Positions 21,157 to 36,100 of a stretch of DNA of 64,000 nt are shown here, piece after piece. The notes beneath the pieces are model-generated. The model did no database searches. It was not told where the DNA came from and was given only the letters and a program-made list of their open reading frames with translations. The position numbers were made by a program, and so were the translations under genes. Source of the DNA: Misgurnus anguillicaudatus (taxonomy: Eukaryota; Chordata; Actinopteri; Cypriniformes; Cobitidae); contig NC_073353.2 in assembly GCF_027580225.2 (NCBI RefSeq), positions 36,128,001 to 36,192,000 of the forward strand, written 5' to 3'. Each line of letters begins with the position of its first letter. Within the stretch, counting starts at the first letter, position 1.

Positions 21157-24100
21157 GTGAGTTATCAAATGCGTTTTTATTATATAATCGCTATTTTATT
21201 TAACTAGCTATCTTTATTTTCAACCCTAGATGCTTAACATTTTAGGGTTTACCAGAACGTGCTAGCTTGCTAGGTAGCCTGCTCATAATGTCCACATCTT
21301 GAAAGAAATAATGTACTTTATGATATATCAGTCTGTTTGTGTCAGGTCTCTGAACTGTCTCACATTTAGAAGAAATGAGCTTTCATGTGAAGTCAAGGGG
21401 TTTGAATTAGTGTCAGGGTTTAGCTGATCAGTGATGTTGATGATGGCGAAGTTGCAAATAAAAATAACACTTCTTGCAATGAAACAGTGTTATTATTTTC
21501 TCCTAAAGACAGGGATTTAATGTGGTTAATAATAGTTAAATTCATAGCTGTTGTTGAGTCATTGAGATGTTTACCTGGTAACTAGGCATGTGTTGTCCAC
21601 ATGGTTATGCAAACAAAACTCGAGGGTTTCCAGTCTGGGTGTCCAGGATAACATGAGCATAGATCATCAGTCTCATACTGACATATCCAGATAACATGAT
21701 GACATACCGGTGGCAGAATATCAGATAACTGGTGTGCAAATTGTAAAATGTCTGTTGTAATATATTAAAAAAACATTACTTTTGATTTTGAAATAGGATA
21801 AAGTATAATATTCAACTTTAAATCTATTTTTTAAAATAAAGTAAGATTAGAGATGGTTCGGTCAGAGAAGAAGACAGGTGAGGAGGCTGTGTTTGAGGTT
21901 TAGGTGAGATTAAATAAACAGGCACAATCATCACACTCCCTAAAGGTCACACCATTCCTCCATGGACAGCGTACCCACCGATGTCATCATACTTGTCATC
22001 TTCTGTAGTTTTAAATTAAGGACAACTTACTGTCATTTAATGTTATCCTGTTCAGACAACAAACTTCTAACAGCTGTGCTAGTTTTATGTCTCGTATATT
22101 ACTCCAGTCTCTCTCATGTCATTAAACTGGGGCTACAAAACATATCAAAATTACAGAAATTCCGCAGATGTGCACGCGATATATTATGCATAGTGTAATA
22201 GTTGCAATAATCGGAATAATTTTAAAATTGATTATTTTCAACTAGTAGTCAAAGACTCAAAGTTTTAGCAAAGAGACTGGCTCATGAATGAGTGCTTGTG
22301 TATGGTATGGTCTAAAAATTATTAGCAGAAGAAAGTATGTAAAACATGTATGTTTGTTTGTTATATAATTATGATATTTAAACATATTTAAAAAAGTAAA
22401 ATAGATTTTACAAACTTAAAACATTATCGTATTTCATATTGTTTATCACATTATTTTGCAAGTTTTCACATGTTCACATTTTTCTTCAGTATCGTCCTAA
22501 TTTAAACTCAGATTAATATTATGTCCATTTATGTGTAAATGTGAAAAGCGAAATGATGTGTGATCAACTAAAAGTAAATGAAAATGTACTCCTTCACAGT
22601 AAAACAGGCTACTGTACTATGTCAAACTCAAACTATTAACATAGTTTATAGTTTATCATGGCTTTGTTAAACAACCCTTATGGAAATTAACCATGTTTTT
22701 TTGTGGTAAAAGTGTAGTAACCATGTTTTTTTTTTTTTTGGTGTATTGATTACTATCAGCAAAACCATGGTTTTACTACAGTAACCATGGTGTAACTATG
22801 GATATTTTGTGGTAACCATGGTTTTACTACAGTAACCATGTTTTTTTGGTTTTAACTGTAGTAAAACCATGGTTAATTTTTGTAAGGGAACTTGTGTGCT
22901 TTGACACACATTACTGATGAAATACACATGAATGTGATTTGAGTGTGTGTGTGTCTTCATTTTTTAAAATGTGTCTAAATAGTTTTGGGTTCTTAAAGAT
23001 TTCCAGGAGTTGGCAGTAAAATCATGTTTTCAATTTTTCCAGGTAATTCGTACCACAGGCTTTATGAAGGGCCTTTATGAAGACGCAGAGATGAAGTCAG
23101 ATAATGTGAAGGTAAGCTATCTTCAAACAAATTGTTATAAAGGGAAACGTTTAGGACTTCAAGGTGCACTAAAACCCCATTCACACAGCACTTTGGTCCT
23201 AGAACATTTCTGTAAAATTGAAAGAGAGGCTTCTGTGTGAACACAAACACGTCCCCTAAATGTTCTGGGATCGCTCCCGTAAATAGGACCTAGTAACATT
23301 CACGGAAAGCATTCTGTGTGAACAATGGCGCTTTTCCACTGCATAGTACCCCACGGTTTAGTTTAGCTTGGGGCGTGTAAGCTCACCTTACTTTGGCGTG
23401 GTTAGCTTTTCCATCGAGTTTGGTATCAGGTCGCAGTGGGAGGGATTATAGACGTGTCGTTATATTTGCGCTGCCTACTGCTGTGACATCATACAAGTGA
23501 GAGCGTCGTTGTAAATTCCCATTTATTTATTTATCAGTCCACCACAAAATTAAAATTGGGCACCACAAATAGATGTTTGCTGATCGCGTTTATCACTAAC
23601 GTTACCTCTATCTCACATGACAGTTTCTGTTCAAACACCAGTAGTTGATGCACTCCGCTGAGCCTCATTAAAGTTGCGTTTAAGCATATAATGCTGACAT
23701 GCTCATTGCGAATGTTCCGCCACAAACTGCAAGTTTGGAAATAAAACTGGTATGGTGTCCCTGATTCTCAACATATGGATGTTTTTCATCGCTAAAAGGG
23801 AGTTTGTGAACTTATAGGAGAGCACAGATGACATGTTTGCTCGAGTGCAAGCTGAGGTAAAGCTAATCTGTACATTACAGTATAGCGATGACGCGTAGTG
23901 ATGATTCTCTCATACCAATCAGTGATCTACTGTGTTTTCGCGTCACTTTTGGTAATTGGGTACTACGTACTGCACCCAGTGGAAAAGCTCCCAAAAGCAA
24001 GCTGACCCAAACTAAACCAAACCGTGGGGTACTATGCAATGGAAAAGCGCCACAAGAGGCACAAACAATGCCGTAAGGGGCGTGCTGTAGTGAGGACGTG

Positions 24101-27100
24101 TGTGTCATCGCAACAAGAGGTTATGGTTCAGCTCTTTGACACAGGGATTTAAACGCAGATCAACATTTACGATGAGAAATGTCGGCAAACTGGAGTGAAG
24201 CAGAGACAGAACAGCGCATCACGCGCACCCTTATGTTCTTGTCATTATCAAAAATGCACGCGTGTGGTCACAGATAATTAGCGAACTTCAGACGCTGTGG
24301 AAAAAACCTACCAAGTGCAGGACTTTAATATGTCACATGTCTTTATGTATCTTTACGGATTCTGGAAAATTATTGGCAGTATGAATGAACCAAAAATTTG
24401 TGTGAAAAGGGCTTAAGTAGATTTTTGTTTTGCTGGCTCTTATTTCTTTGACTTTCATACTGATACCTTTTACATTGGTACCACTTTTACAAAAGTATTA
24501 TCCCTGGATTCATATCTAACCTCTTTTCCTTATCCTAACCTAAGATATTTATCATGTCAGAAAGTCTCTGTGTGTTTGTGCTGTTCAGGTGTTGACATCA
24601 ATTAGATACACAAGTGTAACTCAACACTCTCCATTTAGTTAGCGTGCCAAAGTCCCACATATCAGTGAGACATGGGGTGTGATAAACCTTCCAGCTAAAT
24701 GCTTATAGGGCCTTTAACTAGCTACACTCGTATCAGTGTCACTGTGACCCTGTAAGAGAAGCAGGTAACTGTGTGGGTAAAATGAGGAGGGCACGTCTGA
24801 TCCTTCTCCAAATGCTGGCCAGTCTCAGAGAGCTGTGGCTTTTGATGTCCTAACATGCATAATAAATGCCCTTTCCACACCTGTGTAAACCTGTGCCTGG
24901 TCCAGAGTTTGTTTGGGGTATTCATCACAGATGTATACATGTTAAACAGAATATTATATTTTTGCAGACTTTGGTTGAGTCTCACAAACAGTATTTCACT
25001 CCAATATAAAAAAATGAAATCTATTTAAATAACAGACAACCTGCTTTACCATTGGGGTTAATAATTGTTATTATTATGCACATTGTTTTGTGAATTCATG
25101 ATAGTAATGCAGAAAATCACTAATTTAAGTTGTATTTGAAGAACTTATATTTTTATTACAATAAATTATAATGAATTACAATTTTTTTATCATAATACTG
25201 TATTATGGAAAAATATATTACATGGGAGGTAGACAAAAAACATCCAGATGCAAAGGGAATTTGTGGGGAAATAATAAATGTCATAAAATGGCTTATTTAA
25301 TTTACTTTGTGAGAGTCAAACCTTTAGCTTTATGTAAACGCCTTGTCACTGCATACAGTGTAAGTGTCGCTTGTAGATGGATATTAAACACTGCTGAATG
25401 TGTAAAATCACATCAGCCCACATTGGCACTCAGGTTGTATTGCCTCTGGGAGCTCATTATTACCTCACCAAGAATAAAACACATTAAATGGCAACATGGA
25501 GAGTTACACTTCATTAGAACCAGCAAAGCAGAAACACAGAAACAAATGGGAGTTTAATGAAGGGGACACATGATCAAGCTTCCGTTGATGATTGATGATA
25601 TATGTACGTAGTTTTATTTAAAGCACAAGGACTACTTTTTGTACAAATACATCAGTGCAATTAAGCCTAAAGCAACAAAAAAAAAACTATTAAAGGTTCT
25701 GATTGATTTATGTTCCTAAAACATGATTTGTTGTGATGTAAAAGTAGGGATGCACTGATATATTGGCCTAAAATGGCAATGGCAGATAAAAGCTGTTTTT
25801 CCACTATTGGACATTAGCCGATTTTTTTTTAAAGAGCAAGTGAAGAGTTTGGTTTCAAAACGCAATAAATCCATTTTGACTAATTTGGGTAAAAATGTGT
25901 TTTGTATACCAAGAAAGTGACGAGATGAAAACCACTATATTCTTTTACAAACTTTCACATAGCATCTTAAGGTTATAATAATATTAAAAATTCAAATAAT
26001 TTCATTTTCAAAGAATTATTATAAAAATGATTATTTTTTCGCAAAATGCAGATTTTTTTCCAAAATGCTATAAATCTAATGAATCAATATATAAATTTGA
26101 ATCCATCTTTGCCATGTTATATTCATTTAGTTGACTAGTGGTATACACTGATTAAAAAAATAACATTAATGGCATTAATCAAAACACTTTCTTTGTATAT
26201 TAAGAACACTGCCATTGCTGCTGTCATCCTTGGGACATCATCGCTGAACTTTTTTGACAGCGATCAGCTGTACAATGTTTTGGTCCTGCCCGATTTTCGT
26301 TGACTTCGAGTAAAATAATAGAAAGTTTTTCATAAGATCCCCTGGGGTCAATGTGTTAGCATGACAGAAGCTTGATGCTGTCGTGTGAGAAGCAACAGCC
26401 GGCATTTTTCCTTTGCCTGTGTGCCAGAGTGGCTTACGTTTCTTCCCCGTCACAGAAAAGCACCACAGACTTATCAATGCCATAAAATTATTATTTTGTT
26501 TTTGTTTGTTTGTTGATCACGAAGTACAAAGTAGATGAGGAAAACTTGGATTCCGTGTGTATTCGGCGCCACCATTGTTGTTTACAATGCGTGGAATGGT
26601 GCGCTGTGATTTGGTTAGATGATTTATTGCATTCTACAGAGAAGAAGGACTGGCGTTTATCGCATTTTGGGAAAAAAGGGGAAAAGATGACAGAATAACA
26701 GCGGATATCCGTTTTCTGTAAAATTAAGAATTTACTTTTTAATACTGACCTGATACAATACTGATTTTGGTGGTAACAAATTTTATTTAAATGGCGTTTA
26801 TTGCGTTTTGAAACCAAACTCTTTAAGTATCACGATTTTACATTCCCTTTGGTGTGTTAATTAGTACATGTTAATGATATGCTAAAAGGTACAAATCCCA
26901 AAGTAAACGATGGCGATAGGTGCACTTTAAAAACAGCCAATGATCAGGGCAGACTATATCCTAGCAATCAAAAGGGACGGAAAAATGCATCGGTACTCAA
27001 ACTGTGTTATTATTTTGAATTGGGTCTTAATGATAACAGGATTGCAGATTATACACTTTGCACTTCTAGGATTTTATGAAATAATAATGACATGATTTGA

Positions 27101-30100
27101 AACAAGAAGCAAAACTGCCGGTATCTATCTGTATGGATGGATCTCATTCTACGTAATGGAATATTGGTATTGGCACCGATCGTGCATTCCTAGTTTAAAG
27201 GTGGAGTAATGTTGTCATGTTAAAGTGATGAAAGCAATCATTATTTTTGCAGTTACATTCAGCTCTTTAAAATTCAGTTTCTTTTAATGTATCCTGCAGG
27301 ATAAAGACTCAAAAATAGCCTTCCTCCAGAAAGCTATCGATGTGGTGATGCTGGTCAGTGGAGAGCCCTTGGCTGCTAAACCCGCTCGGATCATAGCCGG
27401 ACATGAACCAGAGAAGACCAACGAGCTTCTGCAAGCCATCGCTAAGTGCTGCCTCAACAAGGTCAGTCCTCCCATTAAAGAGCACTCGGCTATTGTACTC
27501 CTGTCCTGTAGGATTCACTCAAAGCCATTTAACCAGTGAATGACTCAAGACTAATGATGATGTCCGAGTGAGGTGTTATTTATAGCCATGTTGGTTTAAT
27601 TGCACCCTTGAGCTTTTTTGAAAGTTAAGAAGTGACAGAACATCGCCAGTGGAATTGTCAAGTGAACCCAGTGATGCTTGTAGGGCAAATAACAGGTGTG
27701 AACGTTTTGCTGAGTAATGTTTTTTCTTATGTGTGGGATATTTTACGAGACTGCTAGAGAAAAGACATAAAGACATGGTATGGTACAGTGGTGATAGATG
27801 AATGGTTAATGACACAAAGAATACATAGCAACCCATGGAGTGGAAAATCACTGAGATTGTCAAAATTTTGTCTTTGTGCGAAATTTTTGGGCTTGTGCTG
27901 AGTTCTCTGTCTCTATCTCAGCTCTCCAGTGATGACGCTGTTAAAAGGGTGCTAGGAGGAGAAAAGTTGGACCTGAAGGGGAAGCCAAGCACCTCCAGAT
28001 CTCAAGACAAGGAGAACAGAGAGGGCCGGGAACGCCACAGAGATCGAGAGGTGAGACTTCATTCTGCACTGACAGGTTCAGTCAAACCAGACTTTTCTGT
28101 TGTCTTAAATCAATACTCATTCCTCAGCTGCTTCCCTTGAGGTTTCTTTATTGGCTATGACAGCAAAATATTGAAGACACGCAACACTGACTTTTAAAAA
28201 TAGTACATCAAACAGTAATATGTGTAGAAGTTGCTTTCTTTGTTAATTCAAGCCATCGATATTTAGAAAATTTGAGTTTGCAACTTGTAATTACGGGTTT
28301 GAGAGTGACGGGAATGCTTGATTACAGCTTCCTGAAACTTGATTCTGATCAATCGGAGCATTCTGTGGTTAAATATTTTTGTCACGTCTAGGTAAGACAC
28401 TGTCTTAAGGTGTTTAGAGTTGCAAGTTTGCACATTAATATATACGTTTATCAGTATTTTAACAACTTAAAGTGTGACACGTTCATACAAAACCATCAAA
28501 ATGATTAGAAAAATCAATTTTATGTTGTGTTTATAACCATTCTGTCTTGTTATGAAAGAGATGATAAGATGTTGTCCCTGCTTTGTCCAGGACAAGAAAG
28601 GGATCAAGGAGAGCAGTGGAAGCCGAGAGCAAAACCATTCAGATCAACCAAAAGATCAAGAGAGCCGGAGGGATGATAAAGATAGACGGCGGGACGCTGA
28701 GAGGCCCGACAAGGGACGTGAAAGAGACCAGGCGAAAGACAGAGACAAAGACAAGAGCCGTGATCGGGAAAAAGACAAGACCAGGGAGAAAGAGCGTGAC
28801 AAAGAACGCAACAGGGAGAAGGAGAGAGAGAAAGAGAAAGAAAGAGATAAGAAGAAGGAACGGGAATCTCATAAAGACCGAGATCGTGAGCGCGAGAAAC
28901 GACGGGAGAGAGAAAAAGAGAAAGAACGAAACGGAGAGACAGAGGAGAAGCTGAAGGATAGAGCCGATAGAAAGGTCTGACATTTCAGTTTGCCCTCCTG
29001 AATTTACTCACTTCAAAGGGACACTTCACTTTTTTTGAAAATGTACTCATTTTCCAGCTCCCCTAGAGTTAAATATTAAATTTTTGTCGTTTTGGAATCC
29101 ATTCAGCCGATCTTCCGGTCTGGCGGTACCACTTTTAGCATAGCTTAGCATAATCCATTGAATCTGATTAGACAATTTAGCATCATGCTTAAAATTAACC
29201 AAAGAGTTTTGATATTTTTCCTATTTAAAACTTGACTCTTCTGTAGTTACATCGTGTACTAAGACTGGCAGAAAATTTTAAGTTGCAATTTTCTAGGCAG
29301 ATATGGCTAGGAACTATACTCTCATTCTGGCGTAATAATCAAGGACTTACTGCCGTAACATGGCTGCAAGAGGCACAATGATATTACGCAGCAGCCGAAA
29401 ATAGTCCCCTTAGTAACTTTCAATAACAGGGGACTATTTTCAGGCACGGTACATGAAGAAACATCCGAACCGTTCGGTTCGCTTGTCTCGGTTTGGAGCT
29501 TGTGTGTGTCGCACGGTTCCTCGCATGCACAATGTAGCCTCGTGCCCGTATGTTACCTGAAGCCTTGTATACTTTGGTCTGGCTCCACAGCGCTAGCGTC
29601 CGCTGACTGCGCACGCAAGTTGTCCATTTGGGGAGGTGTTTTTACTGGGATCTCGCGCACTACCGCCCACTCCGCATTGACTTCATTTTTGTCACGCGCA
29701 CCCTCGTGCTCGTGTGGATGCGTCGATTATAGACAAGGTTTAAAGCTACACTGAAGTTGGCAGTTTAACAGATTCAAGTTAATCTTCAGTTTAGTCTTTG
29801 TGTGCTTCAAGTTCAATCTTTGTATGCTAAAAAGACACATATTTTCTGTAGAGATAGCAAAACACATTTTCCTTTTTTAGCCAAATAAATGAATGATGTC
29901 ATGTCATCATTGTCTTCTCTCTTGATGTATCAAAATCTCACCTAGCTTTCCTCAGAGATGGTCCCAATAATGTGCTTAAAGGAATTGTCTACTCATTTTC
30001 AATATTAAAATATGTTATCACCTTAACTAAGAATTGTTGATACATCCCTCTATCATCTGTGTGCGTGCACGTAAGCGCTGGAGCGCGCTGCGACGCTTCG

Positions 30101-33100
30101 ATAGCATTTAGCTTAGCCCCATTCATTCAATGGTACCATTTAGAGATAAAGTTAGAAGTGACCAAACACATCAACGTTTTTCCTATTTAAGACGAGTAGT
30201 TATACGAGCAAGTCTCGTGGTACAAAACAAAACGTAGCGCCTTTCCAAGCGGATTCAAAAGAGGAACTATATTTTATGGCGTAATAGCACTTTTGGGAGT
30301 ACTTCGACTCGCCTGAAAAGTCCGCCCCCCTTCTCCCTCTCATAATGGGAGAGGGAGGGTGTTACTGCGCCGAGTCGAAGTACTCCCATAAGTGCTATTA
30401 CGCCATACAATATAGTTCCTCTTTTAAATCCGCTTAGAAAAGCGTATAACTACTTGCTCGTATAACTACTTGCTCGTATAACTACTCGTCTTAAATAGGA
30501 AAAACGTTGATGTGTTTGGTCACTTCTAACTTTATCTCTAAATGGTACCATTGAATGAATGGGGCTAAGCTAAATGCTATCGAAGTGTCCCAGCGCGCTC
30601 CAGTGCTTACGTGCACGCACACAGATGATAGAGGGATGTATCAACAATTCTTAGTTAAGGTAATAACATATTTTATTATTGAAAATGAGTAGACTATTCC
30701 TTTAAAGTCAATGATTGCATGATTACATGAGATAACAATTTTGTTAATACTGTATCCTAAATTGTATCCTAATTAAACTATATATCATATGCTGAAGTAC
30801 ATTTCTGGAGTGTCAACAATTAAAAGAAAAAAACAACAACAAGAAATGTACAGAACCGAAAACTGTGACCCTAAAACCATGATACGAATCGAACCGTGGG
30901 CTTTGTAAACCATGCCACCCCTACTGCATAATAACATTGCGCAAATTAATTATGAATACAGCTTCCCAATGCGCCGCTATAAACATTATAGCTACATTGA
31001 CACATTTATTCCTTTATTACTTTATGTACCATCCAGATTTCCTTTCTCAGCTTGCAGTACACTGATGTAAATAACTCAACATTTACTCTAGATCCGGGCA
31101 GCAGAGGAGATCAGCAAGTCAAAGCCTCACCCAAAAGAAGCCAGTAAACCCCTTGAAGCTCAACCAGAAGAGGTACATTGATCTTTCGTCTATAACCCTG
31201 TGCAGCCTGTCTGTTTACTCCCTTCACGTGTGGTATATAAAGACGGGTGGAACATGTTAAGATCACATGCTTTTATATCTACAAAGCTTTTTGACGCAAC
31301 ATTCCTCATAGTTCTTTCTTCGTGTCTTTTGTGTTGTTCAAACCTGTAGCCTGGGGGTGGTGAACTGGAGGTACAAGTCTAGCCCCAATGTCATTTTTAA
31401 GGCTGCTTCGCTTCACTTTAGAATAATAGCTTTGCGTATTCATTCTGGTTGTGCAGGGATGGTTGTGAGGTGAAGGTTGTTGTGAAATAAACATTTGTCA
31501 AGTGCCAGCTAAGAGTTGGTGAGTCGAGCCATTAGAGGACAGGTGTAAAACTAAGTTACTAGCAACTGAAACATAATATACTATATATGTTGAAGTGATG
31601 ACGAAAATCTAAAATGATTTAAATGAAAATGCATACAAACTGCCAACCAGAAAAACATGTCAAAACTTGCCACACCATAATGGCAGGATTAACCTGGACA
31701 TACTTTAAGCCCATTGCTTTGTAGGTGGCCGTGGTTTTATGGATGGTTGCTAACCGGTTGTTTAATAGTCCAAGTTAAAAGAGCCCTCCACCAAGTGTCT
31801 TTTATTATATCCCTTATTTAGATCCCTAAAACTGAAAGTGATAGCTAGGCTTGCCGTACTAACTTTGACTTAATAATGATTTTGTGGCTTTGAAATGTGG
31901 TGTTTCAATCTGCTTAACTGGTTTTGTGGGTCAGGAGTTGCTCCTCTGAAGTTGACTATGTTTATGTGGCTTTAGTAATATGGTGCACTTTTAGTTCCTG
32001 TAAAAACTTTCATTCTTTTTGCAGTAGTGAGCTTTGCTGGTTTGGCTTTTCAAAGCAAGTGCAGATGAACATGTAATGTTTAATGTGTTTTGAGTGTTTT
32101 TAACAGCTCTGTCTTTAAGTCTATCTACATTTTCCATTTAAGTATCTCTACGTTCTGTTTTGTCTTTATGTAGCCCGCAGATCTCTCTGAAATTCAGGTA
32201 ATGCCTGTTTTTCTCAGGTGAAATTCATTTGCTCAGTTTCATTTGCTGAATGTACAACTATGTTACACTGTTAAAAATATTTGCCAGTAACTTAATGTCG
32301 ATTTATTTTTATGTTATTTACTGGCAACAGTTTGATTAAAGTTAAATGAGCATTAAACATGAACAAGGATTTCGGGTTCCCAGAATGCTTTGCATGAGGC
32401 TGTTATTTTATAGTTTTATTCTATAAAGACAAAGACTTGTTAATGTTTAATGTTCATTTTAACTTTAAACAAAGTTTTGCAATACATTTAAATCTACAGT
32501 AAGTTACTGGCACACAGCTGCAGACCTACAGCAATTTTTTTTTACAGTATATTTCATGAGAGATAATATTTAGTGTCTGCAACGGGCTAGAAGTATGTTT
32601 GTCAGGGTTCCCACGGGTCCTTGAAATCCTTGAAAATTTGTGAATCTGGGGGGGAAATTCAAGGCCCTGGGAAGTTTTTGAAAATTTACATACATAGATA
32701 CAGGTCATTGAAAGTGCTTGAATCTATTTTATGCAAGAAGTTTTCTGGGAAAAAATCCATATAATTCCCTGTGTAGTGTAGGATGATATCATTAAGATTT
32801 TAGATTTTTAAGCACACGTGCTAAACTGTTCACTTTAAATGCTTATATCCTCTGTATGTGAATGCTAATTCATACCAAATTGCTTTTTTGCATAGTTGTG
32901 TTTGACACATGAAAACGTCTTGGGTAATGTAACTGTTGTTCCCTAAGGGAACGAGACGCTGCATCTCCCTTGCCATACTTCCTGCGTCCCTGTAACGCCG
33001 TCTTTGGTAATATTTCAGATACTTATACTTATTTCAGATAAATATACTTCCTGACTCCCGCATCACCCTGTCTTTGTCGTTCAGCCTCACCATTGGTTGA

Positions 33101-36100
33101 ATTTGATTCACACATTCAGACACACTTACCCCTCGAAGCGTCCCCAAAGTGTCACCGCAACGATGCAGCGCAAGTTCCCTTAAAAGGGAACTGTAACAAT
33201 GTATCTTAAAAGGTAACACGATGTAACCTTGCTCTAACTTGAAATGTGTCCCCACATTTAGTCCTTGAATTTGAGGGTATTGCACCTGGAAAGTCCTTGA
33301 AAGGTTCTTGAATTTGAAGTTAACTAAGGTGTGGGAACCCTGGTTTGTGTATTGAGGGTTTGGACAGAGTTCTTTAGTGGAAAGGAGTTTTTTAATGATT
33401 TGATTTCTTTCCTCATTCCCTGCAGGCCGAAAGTCCTCCCCGGATCCCAAGGCCTTCGTCAGCTAAAGGGCAGCGTCGGTTGCCCACAACAGGCGGTCAA
33501 GGTACAGAAAACGACTTTATACTGCCTTCCATTTAAAATTTAGTGTGTGATATTCCTATTTATATTGATATGATCGACATCTGGACAATTTTATGTAATG
33601 CTAGCATTTGTTAACTCTTTACCCGCCAGCATTTAAAAAAAGTTTTTTATAATTTTCACAAAAGTTTAATGCCTTCCAGAAAATGTTCTTCTTTAAATAT
33701 ATAAACATACAATATATCAAATGAAAGAACAGACCTTCTGCTTTCAAACAAAAATGTTTCATTCTACCTTCATTGTTCTCTTTTTATCAGCTCTTAAATA
33801 TGGGTAGGTTTCTTAAAAAATAAAAAGTTTTGAGCAAAAAGCTGAGATAATTGCATTTTTGTTAAGGAATTTTGTTAGAGATCAGATTCAGAGCGATCAT
33901 TAAAACATACACAGAGTTTTAACTGTTTTTGAATCCATGGATACTTAAGTCTTTTGATAATAGCGGATATATGGATTGTCGTAAAAACATGTCATTGGCA
34001 GGGAAGCGTTTTCTCTTAAAGCCGGGAAAAGAGTTAGGGGCCAGTCACACCAAAAGCGCTTTAAACGCTTGCAAACGAAAGGCGCGACGCACTGCCTTTT
34101 TGGTGTGACTGGCCCCTTAAGGTGTACAATTATGAACAGACATTTTATTAATCTTGTTTTAAAACAATGCAGGGCTTGACATTAGGCATTGTCCAGTGGT
34201 TGTCTTTTGGACAAGTAGATTTGTCATTCACTTGTCCAAGTAAAAAAGTGACTTGCCTGGAGATAAAAAAAGACATTTCTGCCAGTCAATTTGGTAGTAA
34301 CTGATTGGTACAGAACAAGGTGCCCAAACTTTTTCATACCAAGGGCCAAAAATAAAGTAAATGATGCTGTGTTATATTAAAATTAAAGTTGCCCTAATTC
34401 TCCTAATTTATAATTTTCTAATATTTAAAAAATAAGTGAATATTACTCTGTTTATGCATAACTAATGCAGTTTTATTTTTAAAGTTAACACCTAATTTTG
34501 CCAATCTTTTTAAAATGTCCTTTTGTTTGTGTGCCACTGCCTCGACCTCTCTATTATTAGCCTATAGTGTCTAAGTTTGTTGAGTTTCGTGATGCATGCT
34601 ATACACCTTCAAGTATGCATGTACATTAAAAAAAATCTATTCACTTTAATTCCTTGCATTTAATTCTTAATTTACAATTTTGAAATGTACAAATAAAACA
34701 AAAATTTTACATTTTAGAAAATGTTTAATTAGAAATTTGAACATCTGTGTCAATGACAGTTATCCTTTTTCCTTATCTCACGTGGCATGACGGGACAAAA
34801 TTAAGGTCATTGCGGGCCAACTTTGGCTTGAAGGCCCTAGTTTGGGCACCTCTGGTATAAAACATTGGTATAGTTATTTTTTTTTGTATTGACATTTTAG
34901 TTTTCCCACAGATTTACAGTGTATTTGTGTTGGCACATCGATGGTGATGGGTGAATAATGGGTAGGACGCAGAGCCACACTCAAGTTGCAAGAATGGCGT
35001 GTACACTGACATGCGCACTGAGTGCGCACATCTGCATTTGTGTGCGTGGGGAGTGGGCTGACGTGCACGCTTGGTGCGCGTGGGGGTGTGCACAGCATTT
35101 TTTTAACTTTGCACATGGCTCCGCACCGAAAATAAAAATCTGTATAATCGGGCTTTAATGAGGTCAGAGTCGAAGCAGAGTGACTGACGTCACAGGTGTG
35201 TGTAAAGAACCTGTCATGAGAGAGAGGTAGTGAAAAACGTGGTGTGCAAAAATCTATTTGTTGCCGTCAGTTTAAATTTCATTTGTTTTTGTCCGGTCGG
35301 GATTTGTACTTGCCCATCCACAACATTCACTTGTCCTGGACAAGAAAAGCATTAATGCCGAGCCCTGCAATGTATCCAGCACATGTTTGTTTGAAATAAC
35401 ATAATTTGTGGTCCTCTCTTTCAGATGAGTCTGACAGTGAAGGAGGTGAGCAAAATTGTCTAAAGTAATCATTAATATGATTTAAAAATCTGCCAATGGG
35501 GTAAGCAAATTTTTCTTGAATTTAGTGTTTAAGAAAAAATGTTAATATTTTTGCTTACCCCATTGGCAGATATTTTTGCTAGTTTTATGCACAAAATCAC
35601 TTAAATTTTATGTTTTTGCTCTAAAAACTAGACTTATTTTTTTTGGGTTGTTTTGCTCATCAAGAAAAAGCATCTTAATTTAAGAATTTGTAGATATTTT
35701 TTTTTCTTGAAAATAATTTTTTGCAGTGTAGCTTAGTTTTATGCTGCAGTGCGTTGTTATAACACTCAAAAGAATTATAAAAAATAATAATTCAGAGTAT
35801 AACATTTATATATATATATAACATTTATCAAATTTATTTTAAGGGGAAACACCTTTAGCAGAAAAACCAGTAGTGAATGGGGACGTGACAGATTCTGTGC
35901 CATCTCATACAACAAACAGGTAATGCTTTTCTTTCTTTTTGTCATTTTTTGTTCCTTCTTTCTTTTGTCTTTTCTTTTTTTTGTGTCTGTTTGCATGTCT
36001 TTTTCTTTCTCAATGATCCTTTCTTTTAAACATTTGGTAAATTTCCACCCAGTGATAACAAGAGTAACAGAATGTGATAATGTGGTGTGGTGTTTTGTGG

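Noticed and set aside
28639..28983. Hydrophobic 114-residue minus-strand open frame
   Set aside because: It is the antisense of traf3ip1 exon 5, whose Lys/Glu-rich repeats read as Leu/Phe/Ser on the other strand.
33034..33450. 138-residue minus-strand open frame
   Set aside because: It lies in the CAGGGTTCCCAC transposon and overlaps traf3ip1 exon 8 on the opposite strand; a similar frame recurs in the second transposon copy (45283-45519).
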